Origin: Impatiens glandulifera
Lineage: Eukaryota; Streptophyta; Magnoliopsida; Ericales; Balsaminaceae
DNA: 64,000 nucleotides
Assembly: GCF_907164915.1 (NCBI RefSeq)
Contig: NC_061867.1
Location: 52,207,852 to 52,271,851 of the forward strand
Direction of reading: 5' to 3'
Shown here one piece after another: positions 34,720 to 46,459 of the stretch (positions are counted from its first letter, which is position 1; every line of letters starts with the position of its first letter). The notes beneath the pieces are model-generated. The model ran no database searches. It worked only from the letters and a program-made list of their open reading frames with translations, and was not told the origin of the DNA. Position numbers and translations under genes: made by a program.

Positions 34720-35400
34720 TTTCATGACTTTGAATTTTCATTTTTTCTATCAACAACTATCATGTTCTTTGAAAGTGTACTTTGATGATGCACTTCAATG
34801 TTTATTCTAACAAAAGTAAGGTGTTTTCCTCCTTCTATAATTGAGACTATATATAATGGTTTTCCCAATAGACTAACAAAGTGACTTAGAGTTTCTGCAT
34901 TATACATGTGTGTTGGGATGTGAACCATATTTAGGCTGTTTCTTTTAGCTTGCTTAGAATGTTTAATTCTTCAAATCATTTCTCCAGCTTCATACGGTTG
35001 GATCAAATATAAGTATGCTCAATTTTCAGAATATCATCCAAGTTTGTTCCATTTTGAATTGCAAAAAATAGAGATAATTGATGTTTGCAGAAACCTTCTA
35101 GTCCCTTCCACTCTCATTGTTTCGTTAGTGTTTCCTTGGCGATAGAGAAATATACACCGTTCTTTCCTATGTAGTTTCCAACAAATACATTTTCCCATTA
35201 TGGACGCATTTCTTCTCCACTTCAGCGGACAATTTAAATTCAAAAGGAGAGTTGGAAATCTTGACTTTTGTTTTAAACTCACTCAAGTGGATTTGACCTT
35301 TGTATATAATTGCAACCCAACTACCGTTCTTGAATATAATCGCAACCCTAATTTCGCGACCCAAAGAGGCAAAGACCACGACCAAAGATTGTTAACGCTT
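34720..35400 (-). pseudogene. Degenerate DUF4283-like fragment
   Basis: On the minus strand 34928-34722 reads ETLSHFVSLLGKPLYI, then GGKHLTFVRINIEV. This resembles the DUF4283 region (..LS.I.S.IGKPL...T....LSFARV.VE.) found in plant LINE ORF1 and related transposon proteins. Further upstream, pieces in two other frames (FEFKLSAEVEKKC; WNKLG) suggest frameshifts. No intact frame exists, so I call it a transposon-derived pseudogene. Similarity is from memory of the family and is moderate at best. Confidence 0.4.
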
Positions 35401-35518
35401 GTCGGTCGCGCCGATTGTGTCGACGGTGTCAATCGTGCTGATTCTTGCCCGGAATTCGTCTTCGTATCTTCGGATTATGGCGACAGTGAAAGCCTATCCT
35501 AATCTTTTGTGATGAAAA

Positions 35519-35555
<37 letters not shown>

Positions 35556-36105
35556 GATTAATTGGTGTTAAGGAATTATGATAGTAAACATTACTAAAAT
35601 AATAATAATAATTATAGTGAATATGAATCAGCTGTGTTCTACTTCTATATGTAGATCAAAAGCACTATTGGTATAAATGTAATTCAACCTAAATTCATTT
35701 ATTTGTTTTACTAAACAATTTTTTTTAGTTATTAGTCATAAGTGAGTTAATAATCCCTTTATCAAATAAAATTTAATCTCATACTCTTCATATGTATTTT
35801 ATTTGTTAAGAGATAAAAATAAATAAAACAGAAAACACAAAGCCGAGTTTCAAGGACAATTGGACCTAAGCCGTAATCCAACAAAACATTGTCTTGATAA
35901 ATCCTAAATTTTGATATAAACCCAAGTTTCTCAAATAATGATTTTGTTATATTATGAATAAATTTAATATTTTTAAGATAAAAGAAGAAGTTTTAACCAC
36001 AATTTTATTCGAAGACTAACCCATAAATAATGTTGGATGGAGCAAAAAAGCAACTTAGAGAAAGGTCTCAAATCCTCGCAGTTATCATCCTCCCATCTCA
36101 TCCTT
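35401..36105. other. Intergenic; (TA)n microsatellite
   Basis: A (TA)n run lies at about 35523-35552. The open frame at 35200-35502 (+) is the shadow of the minus-strand relict plus a chance extension. Nothing else is seen. Confidence 0.5.
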
Positions 36106-36113
36106 TATATATA
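36106..36113 (+). promoter_or_regulatory. TATA box of the 74-residue gene
   Basis: TATATATA 133 bases before the ATG at 36239, implying a leader of about 100 bases. Confidence 0.5.
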
Positions 36114-36238
36114 CCACAATTGTCTTTCTAAAAAAAATAATAAATTAAAAAAGAGAGATAATTTATTTCATAAACCTTGCTTCTCCCTATTTTTTTTTTT
36201 AAATAAAAGGGATTAACAAGTTCTTGATAATAATAATA

Positions 36239-36463
36239 ATGAATTCGATGTTTAGTTCATTCGACGCGGTTAGTGCCCAAGTTTTATTGGGCCACACATT
36301 CGAGACTGCATTCACCCTTAATTCTCAACATCACCATCGGAAGAAATCCTCACCGTCTATTCCGCCACCATCTAACGACGCGGATGGCTCAAAGGTTGCC
36401 ACTACTAGATTCGCACCCGAATTGGACGGCTTAAATTGTTTCGAGACTCTTGTTCCTTTCTAA
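36239..36463 (+). CDS. Small plant protein with RFAPELDGLNCFETLVPF C-terminus
   Basis: A single exon of 74 residues. The frame is open from 36224, but only via a TTG and ATA repeats; the first ATG is at 36239 (MNSMFSSFDAVSAQVL). The middle is His/Lys/Ser-rich and low in complexity. The two ends, MNSMFSSFDA and TRFAPELDGLNCFETLV, are the parts that look conserved. I recognise this as a small plant protein of unknown function, not a named gene. Its C-terminus parallels that of the divergent gene at 32738-33154: [KR]F.P..DGL...ETLV. Confidence 0.75.
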   Translation: MNSMFSSFDAVSAQVLLGHTFETAFTLNSQHHHRKKSSPSIPPPSNDADGSKVATTRFAPELDGLNCFETLVPF

Positions 36464-39400
36464 TCATGGTTCTTAATCTCGGTTGTGTATGGTGAAAAAA
36501 ATTGATTCTTAAATTGATTCGTGTTGAAAAAATTTAGATATCAAATTATTATTTTTTTTACCTATTTTCCTATCATAATGAGATTTTAAAGGGGAATCAA
36601 CTAAAATGTTTTTAATTTTTTTTCTCTAAACTAAAGTTAGATTTTAAATTGATACATTTTTTTTATTGAAAATTTGCCTATCAAATCAAATCTTGTTTGA
36701 ATATTCATGATTATTAAAGATATATACATCTTATACAAAAATTGTGTATGACTTGTTTTCAATTGGTATCATTTTTTTTTTCATTTTATGAGGTTTCTTT
36801 TATTTTCCTTATAAAATAATAAATAAATTTTTAACTTTCGTTTTTGTCTATAGCTCCTATTTGTAAAACTATTTTTTTTAAAGGGGCGTGATTTTTTATT
36901 TTAAATGTATTATTATTTTTATCTTTTGAGATCTTTCTCAATGTTCTAACATTGGAGCGAAATGTAATTTATTATAAATATTTTGTTGTAGATAGATTTT
37001 ATTTATATATATATATATTTTTTAATTTTTGACATATCATTACATTTGTCATTATTTTTTATATATACAAGAGTATATTTATATCTATTCCTTGTCATTC
37101 TTAATGAAAATTTTCAATAAATAATTTATTTATTAAAAGAGTTTGGAGTATAAATACATGTTTAGGTAATTTATAGTGAAAATTTAATTTAAACAAATTA
37201 AATATCTCAAAGTTTAATTTTACTAAAATCGTATTTATAAATAATTAATAATTTTGTCAAATTGTATAAACAATTTATAAAAAAAAATTCTCAATTAAAA
37301 AGACATAATCATTATTTGGTGAGGGTCACTTAAAAAGATGAATTCATTAAGTTCATAAACAATAAGGGTTCGAACAAACTAATGAAACGATGTCGATTAT
37401 TTCATTACCAATTAAAATTACCCATAGACGATGATCGTTAAGAAACACAGAAAAAAAAATCCTGCCAAATTATATGGCTGAAATAATGAGAAAAGTCATA
37501 CAAATCATGATATGATATAGGTAAGAATGTCTCGATATAAAAGATCAATTTTAGTAATTTTTTATTAAAAAAATAAAAAATAATTTTATATCCGATAATT
37601 TCGTCTATGTTATTGTTATGAAAGGTGATAAATACAAAATCAAGAAATGATCACCAACACAATCGAATGTATCAACTTAAAAAATTGGGGGTACTAGAGG
37701 AGAAAAAAATTAAATTTAATTTTTAACTTTGTTATATTTTCTTTTTTTGATAAATTCAAAAAATATAATAATTTTATATTATAATTAATAAAAATAATAT
37801 ATTTTAGTTGTTTAAATGTTATACTATTAATGAGAAGAAACAAATATAATAGAAAAAACCATAATTTCTTACAAAAATATATTTTAACTTCTTTATAAAT
37901 TCTTTTAGAGAGAAAACTAGTTTTTTTTTTAAAAAAATAAAATATCTTACATTATATATATACCTATAATAAATATCTAACTGTTTTTTCTTATTTCCAT
38001 GACTTTGTTTATATGTTAAATAAGACCCACTCTAACTCTATGCAAATTGTTACACTCTAATTCTACGACAAATTGTTACACTCCAATTTTACGACAAATT
38101 ATTATGCATATTTACTTCAAACTTCTCCAATTTTATGCTAAACAGAAACTCAAAACGCAAATTTCAGTCAATTTTCTCTCATATTTGCATTCATACGGTT
38201 TACAAACTCAAAATTTAATTAAATTTTAAAACGACCTTTAAGTTATTAGTTTTTTATTTGGATAATTTAAATTTTTATATAATTTATTTAAACATTTAAT
38301 TTGATCCTTAACTTTTAATTTAAATAAATTTGTATATTTAACTTTTTTTTATATAATTTATTTCTATGTTTAATTTTTTTATCCTATATATTTTTATTAA
38401 TATTTTTACCTATCATAAATTTATAATAATGAAATATATTGATAAAAATATAACAAAAATAATTTTATTAAAATAAAACACAAAAAATAGAAAAAAGAAT
38501 TTGTAATGCATTAATTGATTATTTGTGAGAGGAGAACACTAATTTGGAGAATTGATATATCGTATATTTTTTTTTTAATAATGTATGTTTTTGTAATAAT
38601 GTTCTCCTTTAGTGTAATTTGTATTTATTTATTGATGTTTAATTTATTTTTTTAATAATATTTATTTTAATGTAATTTTTTTTCTGCAGTGTAATTTGTG
38701 TTTATTTAATGATGTTTAATTTATTTTTTACGTGTACAAATTATTAATTTATAATTAATTTTATCATAATTTTTTTTATTGGGTATAAGTTTTAAAAAAT
38801 ATTGAATTTAATTTATAAAGTTATTAAATATTAAGGTAGTTATTGAAAAAATTTAAAAGTTTGTATAAGAAATAATATTTTTAAAATATTGTTTTGAATT
38901 TGATAGAATTTTTAGATCGTAGATGAATTAACGTGACATTTACTCGTTTTGAATTTGAGAATGAAAAATCACATTTTCACTCACTTATTTAGATGATCTT
39001 ATCCCTTCTTTTATAAAATTAAGAATTAACTCTTAAATAATTTGAATATTAGAAAATTAAACATTGAATAAATTGAATCAAGATGTTTAAAAATTGAATC
39101 AAGATGATTTTTAAGAGACTAATTTTGAATATTATTATGTTATCCGAATTAATTTTCAGACATTTTCACTAATTTGTAGAAGAAAAAAAAAATTACATAT
39201 CAACCTTGCCAGCAAAAAAGCTGGATTGTCACTAAAATTTTTTTAAGTATGTTTTAGTTTAGATTTAAACTTTTATGTCACACAAATAAAATTTTAGTTA
39301 ATAAGACTCAATTTAATTGAAAGTGTTCTTAGTTAAATCAAATTTAAAATTTTATTCTTTTAATTATAACTCATAATTTTTTATTCTATGTTTATCATTT

Positions 39401-40200
39401 CTATAGTAACTTATTTAAATACATTGAATTTTTTTTTAAAAGTTTTGATTTGGGTTAGTTTTGAGAATTTATAATTTTTTAATAAATTTTTTATTTAATA
39501 TTTTAGTTAATAAATTTAGTGATATAATTAATAAGATTGTTGAATAATAATTTTTTTTTTTAAACTAATAGAAATCACAATAAAAAATTATTAATCTTTA
39601 TTTCAATAATTATTTTTAATGAAAATATTAATATCATCTTTGCTAAAATATTTCAAATAACTAAATTTTATAATTGCTCAATTTGGAAATTTTGTTAAAA
39701 TATTTCAATTTAATAGCTTTTATATTGTCCAAATTTGAAAATATTTCAAAAGATGGATTTGATTTTCTTTTTTATTTAAAAAATATATTTTTAATATTTT
39801 ATTGGTATTTAGATAAAATAATTATTGTAAGATATTTTAATTATATATTAACAAATCTAATAACATTTATCAAGTATAAATACTTAATTGGACCCTTATA
39901 AATAATTATTTTATTTATTTTTAATATTTTATTTTTATATTTAAACGACACTCATCTATATTATATTATATTAAATATATTTTAAAAGAAAAAAAACTCA
40001 AATTTATTTTTTTATCTAACAAAAGAAATTTTAATTTGCAATATTAATGTTTGAATATATAAAATAAAAAGGAAAAAATTGCAATAATAAAAATGAATGA
40101 GTGGTGACAAATACATCAAAAATGAAATGAAAATGAAGAAATGAATTATAACAAGTGTAAAGCTATGAGCTTTGATTACCGGCGTGTGTCTTTCCTCTTT
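36464..40200. other. 3.7-kb AT-rich spacer
   Basis: No credible gene. The short frames at 38047 and 39674 are AT-driven. No bounded transposon was recognised. Confidence 0.5.
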
Positions 40201-40212
40201 GTTTTCTCCGCC

Positions 40213-40220
40213 TCCTTCTT

Positions 40221-40250
<30 letters not shown>
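40213..40250 (+). repeat. (CTT)n microsatellite in the PDH leader
   Basis: About eleven CTT repeats lie some 120-150 bases before the ATG. CTT/GAA runs are common in plant 5' UTRs. Confidence 0.8.
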
Positions 40251-40251
<1 letters not shown>

Positions 40252-40366
40252 TAGAGCTTTCCTTCATCACAATCTCATCTCTATTTCCTCCAATTCTCTC
40301 TTGTAGAATACACCCACAATTCCTTCTTCTTCTTCTTGTTACCGATTCAAATCGGCCACAATCACA

Positions 40367-42934
40367 ATGCCTTCCGCTTCCTCCGCCATCATCAACACCA
40401 TTCACTCCATCCCTCGCAGTTTCGATCCCCCTTCCATCAAACCCATCTCTCAATTTCTCGGATCCACAACCAAATTACGCCCATCACCTCTCAGAACCCA
40501 TTCCTTAACATCATCATCAATCAGCCGTCAATCTACAATCGTCGCAGTTTCTGATGTCGTCAAAGAGAAAGACCTCAAGCACAAATCATTGGTATAAAAA
40601 CCCAGATCAGTTAAATTGTTTCTTCTCTTTCTCTTTCCCAGTTTCCTCCATTTGAATCTTCATTTTTTGTTTTGTTTTTGCAGCTAATCACGAAAGAGGA
40701 AGGATTGGAACTATACGAGGATATGATCCTTGGAAGAGCATTTGAAGATATGTGTGCTCAGATGTATTACAGAGGTAAAATGTTCGGATTTGTCCATCTT
40801 TACAACGGACAAGAAGCTGTTTCAACTGGGTTTATCAAACTCCTCACTAAAGAAGATTCAGTTGTCAGCACATACCGTGACCATGTCCATGCCTTAAGTA
40901 AAGGCGTCCCTGCACGCGCTGTCATGAGTGAGCTCTTTGGAAAGACAACTGGTTGCTGCCGTGGTCAAGGTGGATCCATGCACATGTTCTCCAAAGAACA
41001 CAATGTCTTAGGAGGGTTTGCTTTCATCGGAGAAGGAATTCCGGTAGCTACAGGGGCTGCATTCACTTCTAAGTATAGGAGAGAGGTATTGAAAGAGAAG
41101 AATGCTGATCAGGTAACTTTGGCTTTCTTTGGAGATGGTACATGTAACAATGGACAATTCTTTGAATGTTTGAACATGGCTGCTTTGTGGAAATTACCAA
41201 TTGTGTTTGTGGTGGAGAATAATTTGTGGGCAATTGGGATGTCTCATTTGAGATCTACTTCTGATCCTGAGATATGGAAGAAAGGTCCTGCATTTGGGAT
41301 GCCTGGTGTTCATGTGGATGGGATGGATGTTTTGAAAGTTAGAGAGGTGGCTAAAGAGGCGGTTGAACGAGCTAGGAGAGGAGAAGGACCGACTTTGGTC
41401 GAATGTGAAACTTACAGATTTAGGGGACACTCTTTGGCTGATCCTGATGAACTTCGTGACCCTGGTTAGTACTACTCTAAATTTATCACTTGTTACTATG
41501 ATATGTTGAATCAGTTTGCCTTCGCCTTAAGTTGACTTTGAGTAAATCCATAATGTCTCACATAAATGATTTAGTTTAGCCTTGCTAATGGTTGCAAAGA
41601 AGTGTTAGAGTTTTGGTGACCCAAATGAGTTTGTCGATTCAAGACATAAGAAAACCTAAATTTGCCATAACAATGCTGAGTTTCCACTTATATCTTGTTT
41701 AATTTACGTAGTTTTTGCATTTTACTTTGTCATCGAATTATTTCAATAAATCATATAATTTAGAAACACTTTATGGATAGGCCTGGCTGGATTTGGATCC
41801 TGATACTGATGAGAAACAGTCAATCAATTTTTGAATGTGTGTGACCTCATCTGGATCCAGATCCAGAAAGTTTTCCAAATAGGCCTTAAAAATTCACCCT
41901 TAACATCACACAATCCCTTGCTCCCTTAAGCCATCATTAAACTAGGAACCCAGTTAAGGTTGAGCATACTCCACAGTAGGGGTGACAATAGGCACCTTAC
42001 TTGCAGCCTAAAATTCAAAAATATCGGCATTGAACTAATAAGCTTGTGGATATTGAAGTTCCACAAGCGATACTTCATGATAGTGTGTTTGAAGTTGTTG
42101 ATTGAATTCCTTATGATATGCAATTGAAACATGTTATTGCTAATTGTAAAAATATGGATTTAAATGTGGGCGTTGTTCTTATTTTATCTTATGGTTTTGA
42201 ATTAGCTTTCTCCAGATTCTTTTGAATTGTACAAGATTAGTAGGTTCTGACTTGGATTTGCATTGTAGATTTAGGCTTTAACATTAGCAACACCTTCGTA
42301 TTATAGTAGGTTCTGACTTGGTTAGTAGCTTCATACTTTGGTTTTTGCATCTAGATCCAGATATGTAAACAAATTTCTGAATTTTTGTCACACTAACTTC
42401 ATAAACATGTTGGCAAATATGATCCCATCTGAATCTGGAAACACATAAGTGACTAGTATAACTTAACATCCTGATGAGATACTTAGAAAAAAATGTTTTC
42501 AAGAAAATTTATGTATGTTTTCTCGTCTAGCTCTAGCTCTAGCTCCAGCTCCAGAAAGTGTTTCTAAATGGGCTTGATTCGATATTTAACCTTCAATCTT
42601 GAGTTTGTGTATAATGGAAGATTATATATTGAGTTGTTTCACAATTTTTATTGCAGCTGAGAAGGCTCACTATGCAACAAGAGACCCCATTACAGCCTTA
42701 AAGAAATACATGATTGAGAACAAACTAACCGGAGAATCAGAGTTGAAAGCCATTGAGAAAAAGATCGACGAGCTACTTGAAGATGCTGTGGAGTTTGCAG
42801 AAGCGAGCCCTCTTCCCCAAAGGAGCCAACTTTTGGAAAACGTATTTGCAGACCCAAAAGGTTTTGGAATCGCCCCTGATGGAACTTATAGATGCGAAGA
42901 TCCAAAATTCACCGAAGGTACTGCTCAGGTCTAG
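40367..42934 (+). CDS. Pyruvate dehydrogenase E1 component subunit alpha, plastidic
   Basis: Three exons, 40367-40591, 40684-41464 and 42657-42934, give 427 residues, close to the Arabidopsis plastid enzyme. Exon 1 is nearly all chloroplast transit peptide (Ser/Pro/Thr-rich, to about 60). The thiamine diphosphate motif runs from GDGTCNNGQ (225) to VVENN (254-255). [12 protein letters not shown] and [12 protein letters not shown] are the conserved active-site and loop regions. With the beta subunit it decarboxylates pyruvate and passes the acetyl group to E2, feeding acetyl-CoA to fatty-acid synthesis in the stroma. The mitochondrial paralogue is excluded by the transit peptide and the FRGHSLADP form of the loop. 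Intron 2 (1192 bp) contains copies of an intron-borne inverted-repeat family. The gene is tail to tail with the START gene, about 450 bp apart. Confidence 0.95.
41760..41890. repeat. Intron-borne inverted repeat (PDH intron 2)
   Basis: Starts TTTAGAAACACTTTATGGA and ends GATCCAGAAAGTTTTCCAAA, so its ends are imperfect inverted repeats. Relatives occur in PDH intron 2 (about 42340-42580), START introns (about 44150-44460), GT31 introns (about 50270-50520, 51400-51560, 51991-52220) and the zinc-transporter UTR intron (about 61130-61250). Confidence 0.55.
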
Positions 42935-43384
42935 TTCTTCTATCCATTCAGTTTTCTCGTTTTTCGTATCGTGTTTTCTATTTTGCAGCTCTTTGTTTGA
43001 ATGAATTATTTAATTGTAACTGTTGTGTTTTAAAGAGAATTGGCATTGAGTCCTTAACTCATATGTATGTCACCAAATTGTAGTCTTTTCATTGTAGTAT
43101 TTTAGTTTTTGACCTTCCTTTTAATGTTGTTTTTATTTGAAAATGTAGTTGTATTGGATTTATATTCGCATTAAATCTTTTTTCAAATTACCCATTTATT
43201 GAGTTTCTTTCATCAATTTCACAAAAAAAAAAAACTAATTGTATTTTTAAATGGTCATAAAAAGTTTGAATCTACAACTTTATAATTGTGGTTCTAGAAG
43301 AGCCTTCAGAACTCAACCCTATATTATATAACATTGGATATTTGAATTGACATATTCAAGAACCTTTCATTTTTCTCTTGAAAA
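42935..43384. other. Convergent 3' UTR interval
   Basis: The 450 bases between the stop of PDH E1 alpha and the stop of the START gene must hold both 3' UTRs. No separate gene. Confidence 0.7.
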
Positions 43385-45606
43385 TCATAATCTCTTGCCG
43401 ATCTTCGCAAACCTTCTACCGACGCCAAATATGACAGCCTTCGTCAATAGACCACGGTCCAAGCTGCAAGCAAGTGCGATGGCTCCACCAACCAAAAGAA
43501 TTTTCTGTATATTATTCTTTCCTACAACCTTCTCCGAATCAGAGGAATCCAAATTCGCGGTTTCAATCTCCAATGAGCCTCCTATTGAATTTTGCAAGGC
43601 TTCAAGGTAAAAGGAGTCTACTTTGGTTGTAATCCCGGCCAAAAAAGCACAACGAGAAAAGACTTTTGTCTCTTGTTGGTATAAGCGAAGGCCACGATCA
43701 ATCTTCTTCACAGCTCCCCACATGCCTTGTCTAACTCCAAGTTTTGCGATTTCCCATGGAATACCCATGTCTTCGTGATGAAACAAAATCACCTCGCAAT
43801 CAGTCATACCACCTTTCTTTGACTCGACTGATGAAAAAAATGCATAAGTTTTAAATTTGATTGAAAAAGATGGAAATTTTGACAAGGGTTTCTTTCTTGT
43901 AATTACCTGGGCGAATACACCAGCTTGAGTAATATAAATCGACTCGTCTCGGTTTGTTACGTCTTGGAACAGTTGAGGAAGGTACTCCCTTTGTGATGCA
44001 GTAGTATGTTCCTTCTGATTCCCAAATACGTCGACCAATTATGTATTCTCTATCACTACAGAAGAAAGGAAACTGAAACCAAACATGAAGAAAACCTTTC
44101 AGAAAACTTGATCAAACCAACCTTAGCAACAACATAGGATCTATTAAGGGTCATCCTAATTTGGATTATGTTCCCAAACACTTTATGTTTCTAGATCTGA
44201 ATTCAAATCCAAATCCAAATGAGAAACCGCATGTAAATTTATGAATGTTTGACTATGTTTATGTTTCTAAACGTGATCTCATCTGGATCTAGACAATAAT
44301 ATGTCAACGAATTTATGAATATATGTCTAATTCAGTTAGGTTCTAACATTATCTTGTTCAGATATTCTTAACAAAAAAAAATAAGTGTTCCCAAATAAAT
44401 TTATCGACGTTTTCTTGTCTAAACCCAACTCCAGCTTCAGAATTGTAAGTGCAAACTTATATTTTTCATTTTAAATCATTTTTTTTGCGATAAGTACCCT
44501 TTCAATTTTTCTTATTGCAAACGAATATTCATTTAGTTACAATTAAATTTCAATCTATTTTAGACAAATAGTATCCATTGGAAGTCATACCTTGCGTACC
44601 CATTGAACAACCATTGATCCATTAGAAGGAAATTCCTCCAAAATTTCAGCATGAAGAATCATATCATCCCATTTCATTCGGAATTCATCGTCCCAAAAGA
44701 AATCCCTCACCATCTCGGGAGTGATATCCTCATACACCGTTCTACTACGATATTGTGGCGGTCCATTCTACATTTCAAACATAATCGAGAATTACAAATG
44801 TAAGTTGTCAGCAACAAACAAACGTACAAAACAAAACACCAACAAATTTTTTGAAAAGAAATCGATACCTCATTATCTCTACGCCAAGCTTGATAATTCA
44901 TTCTCGTAGCGGATTTATCCATCATTTGAATCCAAGCCGGCCCATCATCTTTCTCCTCCACAAGCCGATATAAATGTCTCAAGTCATCTTCATTAACTAC
45001 ACTTGATTTCCCTTTCTCTACTTGTGATGAACTAATAATCCAAGTAAAATCATTGTTAGATTCTGTGACATAAACTCGATAACATTTCAAATAATTACAA
45101 TCCTTTATCAAATCATCCATAAAAATACTAAATTACCTACCTTTTAGTAATTTAACTCAACATAGAACAATATTTTCATTTCATAATCTAGATTTTTTTT
45201 CAACTTTAAATAACCCTAGATTAGTATTAACAACTTCATTCAACTCAATCCAATCCAATCAAATACAATTTCATTACCTGTCATCAAAACTTGGGGTTGA
45301 AGAAGACGATGAACTCTCATTAACCAAACCCGCATCAGAACTCCAAGAAACACAGCCAGGAAGTTGTAATTTCAGAGAATTCAGATAAGGAAAAGACCCA
45401 AAACTAGTATTTGTGATGTTTGAAGAAGAAATTGAATCCAAACCATCAACAGACAAATTTACCCATTTAGGTTTCCATGACCATCCAACCAAAACCCCAA
45501 CAAAAACAGCAATCCATATAGGTATAGTCAACACAAACAAATCAATCATAATATCCCAAACTGTCGGACGCTGTAAGATCTCCCATAAAACAGATGTCAA
45601 CGCCAT
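43385..45606 (-). CDS. START-domain membrane protein, CP5-like
   Basis: Five exons on the minus strand: 45606-45278, 45031-44869, 44767-44591, 44072-43907 and 43827-43385, all GT-AG and in frame, 425 residues. The Met at 45606 (MALTSVLWEILQRPTVWDIM) is preferred over an upstream Met at 45705 because it matches the family start. An N-terminal membrane segment (about 18-42) ends in GWSWKPKW. The START lipid-binding domain (about 125-330) has DGPAWIQMMDKS, PPQYRSRTVYEDITPEMVRD, KFPFFCSDREYIIGRRIWES and FHHEDMGIPWEIAKLGVRQG. A second hydrophobic stretch lies near the C-terminus (ILLVGGAIALACSLDRG). It resembles Arabidopsis CP5 (At1g64720). Lipid ligand and membrane are unknown. The exon 2 acceptor (ATTAG/T) is the least certain junction but preserves phase. 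Confidence 0.88.
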
Positions 45607-46231
45607 AAAGAAAACCCACGATTCAATCACCGGAAAAACAGGCGACGAATCGAGGGTTTCAGAGGGGAAAGAAAATGGAATGAAAGAGTAGATATTTAAA
45701 CACAAACAAATTAAATAATAATATACTAATATGTGATAAGGGTTTAACAGAGATTATAGCCGCGGAAAGAAGAGATGAAGACAAAAGAAGTAATGGTTGA
45801 GGATTGAAGATGAAGATTGAAAGGATAGAGACCTTTATCTTCTTAGGGTTTATCCAAAAAAATCAAAAGAAAAACAGAAAATGGTTTATAGATCCGAATC
45901 AAAGATGGAATCTTTTGTTGGAGAAGATGAAATTAATCAAAATTATAGAGAGATATAGAGAATGGGTATAAGATTTAAGAATGAGATAGTAAGAAAACAA
46001 CTACTTTAAATAAAGGAAGTGTGGTCGGTTCTTCCTTCTTCCTCATTGGTAAGCCGCGTTCTCATTTTCCACGTTCAAAACTCAAAATCTCAAAGTTCAT
46101 ACATTAGACTATTATCAAATCAATACTCTTCTTATCTTTAATCCAATTTTAAAACCCATTATTGTTTGGAGATAGATTTGACTAAATGTATGTATCATCA
46201 ATAAATTTGTAAGATTGTAATATGAAATGTA
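45607..46231. other. Promoter side of the START gene
   Basis: Contains the leader and promoter of the minus-strand START gene. No other gene. Confidence 0.6.
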
Positions 46232-46459
46232 TAGTATAATTAAAGATGAAAATTACAACTATATTTTCTTTTAAATTGATTAGTAATTAATTCATTAAGA
46301 TTAAGATGGAGATGGTATTTATATAATTTATAAATACCCATTTTTTAGTATAATTAAAGATGAAAATTACAACTATATTTTCTTTTAAATTGATTAGTAA
46401 TTAGTTCATTAAGATTAAGATGGAGATGGTATTTATATAATTTATAAATACCCATTTTT
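46232..46459. repeat. Two-copy 114-bp tandem duplication
   Basis: 46232-46345 and 46346-46459 are almost identical; one difference is clear (TAATTAATTC versus TAATTAGTTC). A recent local duplication with no coding content. Confidence 0.9.

Noticed and set aside
40163..40453. Minus-strand frame with a long Arg run
   Set aside because: The Arg run is the reverse reading of the (CTT)n leader and transit-peptide region of plastid PDH E1 alpha.
43347..43610. Plus-strand frame of 87 codons
   Set aside because: Antisense of the last START-gene exon.
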